A stretch of DNA of 17,823 nucleotides from an uncultured Eubacteriales bacterium (GTDB lineage Bacteria > Bacillota > Clostridia > Oscillospirales > Oscillospiraceae): assembly GCA_900549645.1 (NCBI GenBank), contig URPD01000040.1, forward strand, positions 1 to 17,823. The letters run 5' to 3'. Positions within the stretch are counted from its first letter, which is position 1; each line of letters opens with the position of its first letter. The position numbers were made by a program, and so were the translations under genes. Below the pieces are notes generated by a model that saw only the letters and a list, made by a program, of their open reading frames with translations, was not told where the DNA came from and did not search any database. This document shows positions 1 through 7,148 of the stretch, one piece after another.

Positions 1-80
1 TGTGCTTATATCATAGCATTTCTCCGGTGTAGATTCGGTAAAGAAACAAGTGCGGGGGTAATATCCTTCCGTGAGAAATC

Positions 81-109
81 TTGAAGCGTTTCCGCTTATG
101 CGGTATAAT
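81..109 (+). promoter_or_regulatory. sigma-A-type promoter for the kdpD-like/kdpE-like pair
   Basis: TTGAAG at 81-86 and a perfect TATAAT at 104-109 are separated by 17 bases, the ideal spacing. Transcription would start near 116 and give a leader of about 130 nt before the kinase start. The -10 box lies inside the left arm of the inverted repeat at 103-130, so a protein bound there should affect initiation. It is inferred from sequence only. Confidence 0.6.
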
Positions 110-130
110 AACTGCCAGCAGTTATTATAC
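103..130. repeat. perfect 12-bp inverted repeat over the -10 box and start site
   Basis: GTATAATAACTG (103-114) is followed by CCAG and then its exact reverse complement (119-130). It covers the -10 box and the predicted start site, so it may be an operator. It could also form an RNA hairpin if transcription starts further upstream. I do not recognise it as a known KdpE site. Confidence 0.6.
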
Positions 131-143
131 ACTGATTTAAGCC

Positions 144-178
144 GTTTTTCTCCCGGGCTTCGCCCGGAACCGAAAAAC
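144..178. repeat. GC-rich two-part hairpin in the kinase leader
   Basis: An inner stem CCGGGC (153-158) pairs with GCCCGG (162-167) around the loop TTC. An outer stem GTTTTTC (144-150) pairs with GAAAAAC (172-178). A small internal loop separates the two. No T-run follows on the plus strand, so it is not a classical intrinsic terminator. It may be a regulatory leader fold. Confidence 0.55.
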
Positions 179-185
179 ATGGCGT

Positions 186-218
186 ATGATACCATTCTGC
201 TTCGCTTCATGGTATCAT
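186..218. repeat. perfect 10-bp inverted repeat upstream of the kinase ribosome site
   Basis: ATGATACCAT (186-195) and ATGGTATCAT (209-218) are exact reverse complements around a 13-nt loop. The repeat ends 18 nt before the AGGAG at 237-241, so in RNA it could influence ribosome access to the kinase gene. Confidence 0.55.
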
Positions 219-245
219 TATTCCGCAATAAATTTCAGGAGAAGC

Positions 246-1310
246 ATGATGAAGAATCGACAGCGACAAAAGGATATTCTATTTTCGCTTCTTATTTTTT
301 GCAGCGCCTTTGCCGTTAATCTTCTGATCCAGAAAATCTTCACAACGCAGACGCTGGTTCCCATGATTTTTGTATTCGGCGTGTTTCTGATTTCGCTGAA
401 AACGCACTGGTATCTCTACGGTATCACTTAGGCTATCGTCAGCGTGTTCGCGGTAAATTTTGCGTTTACCTATCCGTACTATGCTTTTGACTTCTTTGTA
501 GAGGAAAGCATCCTATCCGCCGTTATCATGCTGGTCGTCGCCGTTTCCACCAGTACGCTGAACAGCCGCATTCGGGATCAGGAAAAGCTGCGGGCAGAAA
601 GTGAAAAAGAGAGAATGCGGGGCAATCTGCTGCGGGCGATTTCCCATGATCTGCGCACACCACTCACCTCTATATACGGGTCCTCCTCCACGCTGATCTC
701 CAAGTATGACGCGCTGCCAAAGGAGCAACAGCTCAAGCTGTTGGGAGAAATTCAGGAGGACAGCGAATGGCTCATCCGCATGGTTGAAAATATTCTGTCG
801 GTTACAAGAATCGACGGCGCGAAGGTGGAGGTCGTGAAAACGCCCACCGTTCTGGATGAGCTGATTGACTCCGTTTTGATGAAGTTTTCCAAAAAGCATC
901 CGAATCAGAAGGTCATCACGCAGATACCGGACGAGTTTGTGGACATTCCCATGGATTCGCTCCTTATTGAACAGGTACTGCTGAATCTTCTGGAAAATGC
1001 CGTATTCCACGCAAAAGGCATGACGGAGCTGACGCTTTCCGTTTCTCTTGTGGAGGATAAGGCGGTATTTGAGGTTGCCGACAACGGCTGCGGCATCCCG
1101 GATGATGCACTTCAAAAGATTTTCACCGGAAGTTATGAAAAGTCCGCCGCGCCAGTGGACGGAACCCGCAGCAATATGGGAATCGGACTATCCGTGTGCG
1201 CCGCCATCGTCAAAGCGCACGGCAGCGAGATTACTGCGGAAAATAGGAAGGGCGGCGGCGCGGTATTCCGCTTTGCTCTGGAAAGAGGGGGTGAGGACGA
1301 TGGGCAATAA
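246..1310 (+). pseudogene. KdpD-like short sensor histidine kinase, split by an in-frame TAG
   Basis: Reading through one TAG (429-431, codon 62) gives about 354 codons typical of short KdpD relatives: a membrane DUF4118-type region and a kinase, without the large N-terminal KdpD domain. Hydrophobic stretches before and after the stop fit a multi-helix membrane anchor, with FTYPYYAFDF soon after it. The kinase follows: H-box HDLRTPL (His about 134), an N-box with LLENAVFH, DNGCGIPDD and GIGLSVC. AGGAG at 237-241 serves the adjacent ATG codons at 246 and 249; the exact choice is open. The 3' part is open from a GTG at 444, but I see no good ribosome site there. Family members help control potassium uptake with KdpE; no kdpFABC is in the window. 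The kinase half is intact and its frame overlaps the next gene, so the lesion may be recent, a sequence error, or read through. Confidence 0.8.
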
Positions 1311-2013
1311 CAAGTACAAAATTCTGATTGTAGAGGACGAGGCCAACATCAGAAGTTTTATCAAAGCCAATCTGGAAACCAGCGACTATCAGGTGCTCTG
1401 CGCGGAAACCTGCGAGCTTGGCATGATGATGTATGCCTCCCATCATCCGGACCTCATCCTTTTGGATCTTGGTCTGCCGGATCGGGATGGTCTGGACTTG
1501 ATTCAGAAAGTGCGGGAATCGAACACAGTTCCCATCATTGTGCTCTCCGCCCGTTCCAACGAGAGGGACAAGGTGGAGGCGTTGGATCTGGGCGCGAATG
1601 ACTATATCACCAAGCCTTTTGGCACGGAGGAACTACTGGCTCGCATCCGCGCCGTTCTCCGCAGCCATCAGCACAGCGAAGAGAATGAGAGTACCCCCGG
1701 CGGGAAATTCCGCCTGCAGGATTTGCTGATTGATTACGATACACGACAGGTTTTTGTAGGGAAAGAGGAGATCGACCTGACCCAGACGGAATACAACATC
1801 ATGGCGTTTCTCTCCGTTCACGCCGGAAAGGTGCTGACGTATGCCGCCATCATTCAGGCGGTCTGGGGGTATTCGGACTATGGCAGCGTCAAAAAGCTGC
1901 AAGTCAACATGAAGAACATCCGCAAGAAAATGGGTGTGACGCCCGGCGAGAAACGCTACATCATCAATGAGCTTGGCGTTGGATACCGTATGCTGGCGGA
2001 GGATGAGGCATAG
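1300..2013 (+). CDS. kdpE: KdpE-like OmpR/PhoB-family response regulator
   Basis: This 237-residue protein has a receiver domain followed by a winged-helix DNA-binding domain. The receiver (about residues 5-120) shows the acidic pair in ILIVEDE, the phosphoacceptor aspartate in DLILLDLGLP, and the switch and lysine segments IIVLSAR and ITKPF. The C-terminal domain (about 140-235) shows LTQTEYNIMAFL, VWGYSDYGSVKKLQVNMKNI and the closing GVGYRM. Sequence and pairing fit KdpE, which activates potassium-transport genes when phosphorylated. The ATG at 1300 overlaps the kinase frame by 11 nt, implying translational coupling. An in-frame GTG at 1291 is a weaker alternative start. If the kinase is truly dead, this regulator may be orphaned or phosphorylated by another kinase. 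Its role in potassium control is inferred. Confidence 0.88.
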   Translation: MGNNKYKILIVEDEANIRSFIKANLETSDYQVLCAETCELGMMMYASHHPDLILLDLGLPDRDGLDLIQKVRESNTVPIIVLSARSNERDKVEALDLGANDYITKPFGTEELLARIRAVLRSHQHSEENESTPGGKFRLQDLLIDYDTRQVFVGKEEIDLTQTEYNIMAFLSVHAGKVLTYAAIIQAVWGYSDYGSVKKLQVNMKNIRKKMGVTPGEKRYIINELGVGYRMLAEDEA

Positions 2014-2346
2014 CGCTGCCAAAGTCCTGCGCCGCTTGACAGGCGTGGTACAATCTACTGTACCACGACTGTACCATTTTGGTGTGCAGCTTTATGAAAC
2101 AGCGTGGAGTTTTATGCCCCTTGAAATTTGAAAAAGCTTGTTCCCGTAAGGATTTACGGGCATTTATGCTTCTTTATAGATTTATGAAATCAGGTCAAAT
2201 TCTTCCGATACCTAATTTCATATATCTCTACATCTCCTTGAGAAAATCATACTGAAAACTGTATTTAGGTATTATAACAGATATTCCTATCCGGCTCAAG
2301 GGTTTTCAGCGCAATGGCGAGATATTTTTGCGGCCTGCAAAAGCAA
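2014..2346. other. AT-rich non-coding stretch after kdpE-like gene
   Basis: No convincing gene is visible here. It contains the dyad at 2044-2076 and a small perfect hairpin CCCGTAA/TTACGGG at 2143-2149 and 2154-2160. It is otherwise AT-rich, unlike the GC-rich DNA to its right. It could be decayed sequence or the edge of an acquired segment, but no integrase, transposase or clear target-site duplication is seen. Confidence 0.5.
2044..2076. repeat. inverted repeat CGTGGTACA with an additional third arm
   Basis: CGTGGTACA (2044-2052) pairs perfectly with TGTACCACG (2059-2067). The right arm is partly repeated directly: ACTGTACCA occurs at 2057-2065 and 2068-2076. TGGTACA at 2046-2052 can therefore pair with either copy, and the second pairing is followed by TTTT (2077-2080). 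It may be a weak terminator of the kinase-regulator pair, a protein site, or a recombination site. Confidence 0.45.
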
Positions 2347-2391
2347 TTGCCGCGGAGCGGCGGCCACAGCATGGCCGCCGCTCCGCGGCAA
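2347..2391 (-). terminator. 19-bp perfect hairpin at the end of the suf operon
   Basis: The 19 bases at 2347-2365 are the exact reverse complement of 2373-2391, with the 7-nt loop ACAGCAT. It starts 15 nt beyond the sufU stop. On the minus strand only a short broken T stretch follows (TTGCTTTTG), so it may act as a terminator, an RNA-stabilising 3' end, or both. It could also block the convergent kinase-regulator transcript. Confidence 0.7.
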
Positions 2392-2406
2392 GACGGTATC
2401 TCCGCA

Positions 2407-2844
2407 TCACTTCTCTTCGGAGCTGCCGTTCAGCGCCTCTTTCAGCGTGCGCCAGCCGAGCACCGCGCACTTGACGCGCGCGGGCATATTGGCGATATCG
2501 CGGAGAGCCGACGCCTCTTCGAGACTGTCGATCTCTTCCTCCGTCGCCTCGCCTTTAATCATCTTCAGGAATATCTCGCCCATTCTCAGCGCGTCTTCCT
2601 TCTTCCTGCCGACGATCATGCCAAGCATGATATCCGCCGAGGCCTGCGAGATGGCACAGCCGTCGCCGACGAACGCGCCGTCCGAAATCGTATCGCCGTC
2701 CAGCTTCAGCTTGAGAAAAATATCGTCGCCGCAGCTGGGATTGACGCCCTCAAGCACGATGTCCGCGTCGGGCATGTCATGCTTGAACTCCGGATGCAGG
2801 TTATGCTCCGTCAATATCTCATTATAAAAGCTTCTATTTTCCAT
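2407..2844 (-). CDS. sufU: SufU, sulfur-acceptor protein of the SUF system
   Basis: This 145-residue protein belongs to the Firmicute SufU branch of the IscU-like fold. It receives persulfide sulfur from SufS and passes it towards the SufBCD scaffold in the cytoplasm. The expected zinc ligands are visible: Cys38 and Asp40 in NPSCGD, Cys63 in GDGCAIS, and Cys126 in RVKCAVLGW, with spacings close to Bacillus SufU. The 18-22-residue stretch between the second and third Cys that distinguishes SufU from IscU appears to be present. Its ATG lies inside the last codons of sufS (11-nt overlap), so translation is probably coupled. It is the last gene of the operon, followed by the hairpin at 2347-2391. 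Confidence 0.93.
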   Translation of the reverse strand: MENRSFYNEILTEHNLHPEFKHDMPDADIVLEGVNPSCGDDIFLKLKLDGDTISDGAFVGDGCAISQASADIMLGMIVGRKKEDALRMGEIFLKMIKGEATEEEIDSLEEASALRDIANMPARVKCAVLGWRTLKEALNGSSEEK

Positions 2845-4048
2845 AACCCATGCGCTCCCTCAATGTGGACAGGCTGTCAAGCAGCCGGTCGATCTCCGCT
2901 TCCGTATTATAAAACGCGAGACTTGCGCGCGCGGTGGACGGATGCTTCAGAAACGCCAGCAGCGGCTGGGCGCAATGGTGCCCCGCGCGTATCGCAACGC
3001 CGTCGCTCGCAAGAATTTCGCTGATATCGTGGGGATGCACACCGTCTACCGTGAAGGTGATGATGCCGCAGTGCTCCTCAGGATTCTCCGACCCCAGCAC
3101 ATGGACGCAGGGAATATTGCGTATGCCCTCCATCGCGCGGCGGGTCAGCGCGACCTCCTGCCGGTGCATCTGCTCAAAGCCGACGCTTTTGACATATTCT
3201 ATTGCCGCCTGAAGCCCCACGGCGTCCGCCGCGTTGACCGTACCGGCCTCGAACTTATGCGGCAGCTCTGCAAAGACCGCGCCCTCGCGGGTGACGGACT
3301 CTATCATCTCGCCGCCGCTGAGGAAGGGCGGCATGGCGTTCAGCAGCTCCTCGCGCCCGTACAGCACGCCGATGCCCATGGGGCCGTAGACCTTATGGCC
3401 GGAGAAAGCCAGAAAGTCCGCGCCCAGCGCCTGCACGTCCACCGGGATATGGGGCGTACTCTGCGCCGCGTCCACGACCATGACCGCACCCGCGCGGTGC
3501 GCAAGCTCCGCTATCTCGCGGATGGGGTTCACCCTGCCCAGAACATTGGAGACATGCGTACATGCCACGATTTTCGTCCTCGGCGTGATGAGCGCGGCGA
3601 CCTTGTTGAGATCGAGCGTCCCGTCCGGCTCACATTCCATGAACTTCAGCGCCGCGCCGGTCCGGCGGCAGACCATCTGCCACGGCAGGAGGTTGCTGTG
3701 ATGCTCCATGATGGACACCAGCACCTCGTCCCCGGCCTTGACGTTCGTAAGCCCGTAGCTGTACGCCACGAGGTTCAGCCCCTCGGTGGTGTTGCGCGTA
3801 AAGATTATCTCGCTGCTGCTCTTCGCGTTCAGGAAATCGCGGACGGTGTCGCGCGCGCTCTCATAACACTCCGTCGCGGAGACGCTGAGCGGATAAAGGC
3901 CGCGGAGCGGATTTGCGTTCCTGCTCTTATAAAACTCGGTTACAGCGTCGAGCACGCACTGCGGGCGCTGCGCCGTCGCGGCGTTATCCAGATACGCGAC
4001 GTCCAGACTGTTGAGAAGCGGGAAATCGTCCCGATACGTATGCGCCAT
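2834..4048 (-). CDS. sufS: SufS, group II cysteine desulfurase
   Basis: A PLP enzyme of 404 residues that removes sulfur from L-cysteine and gives alanine plus an enzyme persulfide, supplying Fe-S cluster assembly. The N-terminus is typical (YLDNAATAQRP). His117 in MEHHSN, DAAQ at 193-196, and the PLP lysine Lys219 in SGHKVYGP are visible. The persulfide Cys359 lies in RAGHHCAQP, the short-loop arrangement of the SufS group. The frame stays open 195 nt further upstream, but the ATG at 4048 matches family N-termini and follows GAGGAGG in the sufD tail. Only one base separates it from the sufD stop, and it overlaps sufU by 11 nt. Both partners needed for sulfur transfer therefore sit side by side. 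Confidence 0.95.
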   Translation of the reverse strand: MAHTYRDDFPLLNSLDVAYLDNAATAQRPQCVLDAVTEFYKSRNANPLRGLYPLSVSATECYESARDTVRDFLNAKSSSEIIFTRNTTEGLNLVAYSYGLTNVKAGDEVLVSIMEHHSNLLPWQMVCRRTGAALKFMECEPDGTLDLNKVAALITPRTKIVACTHVSNVLGRVNPIREIAELAHRAGAVMVVDAAQSTPHIPVDVQALGADFLAFSGHKVYGPMGIGVLYGREELLNAMPPFLSGGEMIESVTREGAVFAELPHKFEAGTVNAADAVGLQAAIEYVKSVGFEQMHRQEVALTRRAMEGIRNIPCVHVLGSENPEEHCGIITFTVDGVHPHDISEILASDGVAIRAGHHCAQPLLAFLKHPSTARASLAFYNTEAEIDRLLDSLSTLRERMGYGK

Positions 4049-4049
4049 G

Positions 4050-4955
4050 TTACAGCACCTCCTCAAGCTCCGCCAGCACCGCCGACTGCGCGGTCTCATC
4101 GTCCAGCGTGCGCGCCAGACGCTCGATCGCGGCGCGAGCCATGATGTTTTCCGCCTCGTCCGCGGGGATGCCGCGGCTCTCGAAATAGAACAGGGTGTTC
4201 TCGTCAAGCTCGCCGATGGTCGCGCCGTGGTTGCCGACGACATTCTCCTCGGCGCAGAGGATCAGCGGCACGGTCTTGTTGGCGACGCCGTCGCCCAGCA
4301 TCAGGACGGTCTCCTGCTCATTGCCCTCGGAGCCTGCGGAGCCGTTCTTGAAGTCTATCGTCCCGCGGAAAATCTTCTGCGCGTCGTCCTTGAGCGCGCC
4401 GGAAGCGTTTATCTCGCTGGTCGTTTTCTGACCCCAGTGATTGACGGCCAGATTCATATCTATGGTCTGCCGCTTCTGCCCCAGATAACCGATACCGGCC
4501 GTGAAGCCCGCGCCGGTGCCGTTGAGTTCAAAGCGGCCGTCGCTGTACACGTCGCCGCGGCCGAGCAGGATCTGAACCAGCTCCACCTGACCGTTCTCGG
4601 CGCACTCGCCGCTCGTCTCCAGACGCAGGCGCGAATTCTGCGCCGTATTCTGTATCTGCACAAGCCGCACCTTCGCATCCTTCCCGACGCGTATCGCCGT
4701 GCGCACAAGCAGGTCGCTCTCGGCCTTCATCGTCTCGAACACGGTGACTGTCTGCCCCGCAGGGGCGTGGATGTCCACGGTCTTTTCGCTGCACTCGCCG
4801 CCGTCCGCGATGTCCAGCCGCGCGGTCTGACCGGCGGCGACGATGCTCTCCGTGCCCAGATTGGCGGGCGTACCCCATTCCAGAGCCGTCTCATTGACGC
4901 CCAGCCGGTTCCATGTGCGGGTCGGGAGCCTGTTTATTATAACTTTTTCACTCAT
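4050..4955 (-). CDS. sufD: SufD, scaffold subunit of SufBCD
   Basis: A 301-residue SufB/SufD-family protein that pairs with SufB and SufC in the cytoplasmic Fe-S scaffold complex. The N-terminal part is divergent, as usual for SufD. The beta-helix core and the conserved C-terminal segment are clear: NHGATIGELDENTLFYFESRG followed by helices rich in Ala and Glu. It is shorter than E. coli SufD (about 420), which is common in Clostridia. I chose the ATG at 4955 over an in-frame start at 4976 because AAGGAG at 4963-4968 is placed 7 nt before it and the upstream start would overlap sufB. It begins 13 nt after the sufB stop and ends 1 nt before sufS. Confidence 0.9.
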   Translation of the reverse strand: MSEKVIINRLPTRTWNRLGVNETALEWGTPANLGTESIVAAGQTARLDIADGGECSEKTVDIHAPAGQTVTVFETMKAESDLLVRTAIRVGKDAKVRLVQIQNTAQNSRLRLETSGECAENGQVELVQILLGRGDVYSDGRFELNGTGAGFTAGIGYLGQKRQTIDMNLAVNHWGQKTTSEINASGALKDDAQKIFRGTIDFKNGSAGSEGNEQETVLMLGDGVANKTVPLILCAEENVVGNHGATIGELDENTLFYFESRGIPADEAENIMARAAIERLARTLDDETAQSAVLAELEEVL

Positions 4956-4968
4956 ATACAAACTCCTT

Positions 4969-6384
4969 TCAGCCAATGCTGCCCTTCATCTCCAACCGGA
5001 TGAGGTTGTTCATTTCCACGGCGTACTCGACCGGCAGCTCCTTGGACACGTTGTCGGCAAAGCCGCTGACGATCAGCGCGCGGGCGTCCTCCTCGCTCAT
5101 GCCGCGGCTCATCAGGTAGAACACCGCCTCGTTGCTGATAGCGCCGATCTTGGCCTCGTGGCCGATGGCCGCGTCCTTCGTGCGGATGTCCATGGCGGGG
5201 ATGGTGTCGGAGCGGGACTCGGAGTCGAGCATCAGGGACTGACATGACACGGCGGATTTGGCGCCCGTCGCGCCCTTCTGCACCACAACGCTGCTTCGGA
5301 AGGTGCTGATGCCGCCGCTCTTGCTGATGGAACGCGTGTTCATGTAGGAGCTGGTGTTCTTGCCGACATGGACAACCTTTGCGCCGGTATCGAGGTTCTG
5401 CCCCGCACCGGCGAAGGTGACGCCGGTGAACTCCATGCGGGAGTTATCGCCCTTGAGGATGCTCATGGGGTACAGGCAGCCGACGTGGGAGCCGAAGGAG
5501 CCGGATATCCACTCGATAGTGCCGCCCTCCTCGACAAGCGCGCGCTTGGTGTTGAGGTTATACATATTCTTCGACCAGTTCTCGATTGTGGAATAGCGGA
5601 GCTTTGCGCCCTTCTTCACGAACAGCTCGACGCAGCCCGCGTGGAGGTTTGCAACGTTGTACTTCGGCGCGGAACATCCCTCGATGAAGTGCAGGCTTGC
5701 GCCCTCGTCCACGATGATGAGCGTGTGCTCGAACTGCCCCGCGCCCTTGGCGTTGAGGCGGAAGTAGGACTGGAGGGGTATCGACAGATGCACTCCCTTC
5801 GGCACGTACACGAACGAGCCGCCTGACCACACCGCGCCGTGGAGCGCGGCGAACTTATGGTCGTGCGGGGTCACGAGCTTCATAAAGTACTTGCGCACCA
5901 TGTCGGCGTACTCGCCCTTCATGGCGCTCTCCATGTCGGTATACACAACGCCCTCGGCAGCGACGGAGTCCTTGACATTGTGGTAAACAAGCTCGGAGTC
6001 GTACTGCGCGCCGACGCCGGCGAGCGACTTGCGCTCCGCCTGCGGGATGCCCAGACGCTCAAAGGTCTCCTTGATGTCCTCAGGGACGTCCTTCCAGTCG
6101 TTGCGCATCTTGGTGTTGGGGCGGACATAGGTTGCGATGTGATCCATGTCCAGTCCCTCGATGGAGGGTCCCCAGTCGGGTATCTTCATCTCGTTATATA
6201 TCTGGAGGGATTCAAGCCGGAACTGCTGCATCCATGCGGGATCGTCCTTTTCCTTGGAGAGCTTTTCCACGATCTCCGGCGTGAGACCGGTCTCGATGCG
6301 GTAAGCGTCGTTCTCCTCGTCCCGTATGTCGTAGACGCTGCGGTCCACGTCCTCCACATAGGTTTTTTCTTTCTGATCTGCCAT
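4969..6384 (-). CDS. sufB: SufB, Fe-S cluster scaffold subunit
   Basis: A 471-residue SufB, full length for the family. SufB is the subunit on which the new Fe-S cluster is built, with sulfur from SufS/SufU and ATP hydrolysis by SufC. The strongly conserved core is easy to recognise: SGGSFVYVPKGV (187-198), FIEGCSAPKYNVANLHAG (233-250), FGSHVGCLYPMSIL (297-310), SCQSLMLDSESRSDTIP (380-396), then GHEAKIG (408-414) and FYLMSRG (422-428). Conserved cysteines are present at 237 and 381. GGGAGG precedes the ATG, and the sufC stop is 17 nt upstream. Nothing looks damaged. The SufB-before-SufD order is the clostridial arrangement, unlike the sufCDSUB order of Bacillus. Confidence 0.96.
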   Translation of the reverse strand: MADQKEKTYVEDVDRSVYDIRDEENDAYRIETGLTPEIVEKLSKEKDDPAWMQQFRLESLQIYNEMKIPDWGPSIEGLDMDHIATYVRPNTKMRNDWKDVPEDIKETFERLGIPQAERKSLAGVGAQYDSELVYHNVKDSVAAEGVVYTDMESAMKGEYADMVRKYFMKLVTPHDHKFAALHGAVWSGGSFVYVPKGVHLSIPLQSYFRLNAKGAGQFEHTLIIVDEGASLHFIEGCSAPKYNVANLHAGCVELFVKKGAKLRYSTIENWSKNMYNLNTKRALVEEGGTIEWISGSFGSHVGCLYPMSILKGDNSRMEFTGVTFAGAGQNLDTGAKVVHVGKNTSSYMNTRSISKSGGISTFRSSVVVQKGATGAKSAVSCQSLMLDSESRSDTIPAMDIRTKDAAIGHEAKIGAISNEAVFYLMSRGMSEEDARALIVSGFADNVSKELPVEYAVEMNNLIRLEMKGSIG

Positions 6385-6401
6385 AACAGGAGCCTCCCGC
6401 T

Positions 6402-7148
6402 TCAGTCTTCCTTCAGGCTGCCGAAGCCCTTTTCATTGATTTCTTCCACAAGCTCCGCGCCGCCGTTGCGGACGATGACGCCCTCTTCCATGACGTGCGC
6501 CGCGTCGACATGCAGCGCCTCTAGGATACGGGTGGAGTGGGTGATGATGAGCAGTGAGCCGTGAGTCCGCTCGCGGAAAAGGCGTACGCCCTCGCTGACG
6601 GTGCGGACGGCGTCGACGTCAAGACCGGAGTCGGTCTCGTCCAGAATGGCGAGCTTCGGCTCAAGCATCAGCATTTGCAGGATCTCGGCCTTTTTCTTTT
6701 CGCCGCCGGAGAAGCCGACATTCAGGTCGCGCTCGGCATAGCTCTCGTCCATGTTCAGCAGCGCCATTGTCTCCTTGAGCTTTTTCTTGAAGTCCCACAG
6801 GCGCAGGCGGCTGCCGGTCTTCTGTTCCAGCGCACTGCGGATGAACGCGCTCAGCGTCACGCCGGGAACCTCAAGCGGGTTCTGGAAGGACAGGAAAATG
6901 CCCTTTTTCGCGCGCTCGTCCACGGGAAGCTCCGTGATGTCCTCACCGTCAAATACGATGGAACCCGCGGTCACGCTGTAAGCGGGGTTGCCGGTGACGG
7001 CGTAGCCCAGCGTGGATTTGCCGGTGCCGTTCGGCCCCATGAGCACATGGGTCTCGTCCTGCCCGACGGTCAGATTCACGCCGTGAAGTATCTCCTTCTC
7101 CTCCACGCTGACGTGCATATCCTGAATTTTCAAAAGCTCTTTACTCAT
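6402..7148 (-). CDS. sufC: SufC, ABC-type ATPase of the SufBCD complex
   Basis: A 248-residue soluble ABC ATPase that drives conformational change in SufB-SufD during cluster assembly; it is not a transporter subunit. Walker A is GPNGTGKST (38-46), the Q-loop is SFQNPLEVPG (87-96), and the signature is FSGGEKKKAE (146-155), with the KKxAE extension typical of SufC. Walker B is LAILDETDSGLD (166-177) and the switch His is in ITHSTRIL (202-209). Its ATG at 7148 lies inside the end of the regulator gene (8-nt overlap), preceded by AAGGTGG. The structural genes are thus translationally tied to their probable regulator. Confidence 0.96.
   Translation of the reverse strand: MSKELLKIQDMHVSVEEKEILHGVNLTVGQDETHVLMGPNGTGKSTLGYAVTGNPAYSVTAGSIVFDGEDITELPVDERAKKGIFLSFQNPLEVPGVTLSAFIRSALEQKTGSRLRLWDFKKKLKETMALLNMDESYAERDLNVGFSGGEKKKAEILQMLMLEPKLAILDETDSGLDVDAVRTVSEGVRLFRERTHGSLLIITHSTRILEALHVDAAHVMEEGVIVRNGGAELVEEINEKGFGSLKED

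Noticed and set aside
1..245. ydaO-type c-di-AMP riboswitch ahead of the kinase
   Set aside because: The location would be attractive, but I cannot place the conserved ydaO core motifs. The region holds simple local dyads instead.
2036..2058. TTGACA near TACAAT after kdpE as a promoter
   Set aside because: TTGACA at 2036-2041 and TACAAT at 2049-2054 are only 7 bases apart, far too close for sigma-A recognition.
2942..4144. Long plus-strand open frame of 400 codons opposite sufS
   Set aside because: It is antisense to an intact sufS with all catalytic residues. The frame is open because of GC-rich codon bias, and the product has no recognisable domain.
4049..4243. Upstream extension of sufS by 65 residues
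   Set aside because: It would run inside sufD and adds an Arg/Ser-rich stretch not seen in SufS. The ATG at 4048 has a good ribosome site and the family N-terminus.
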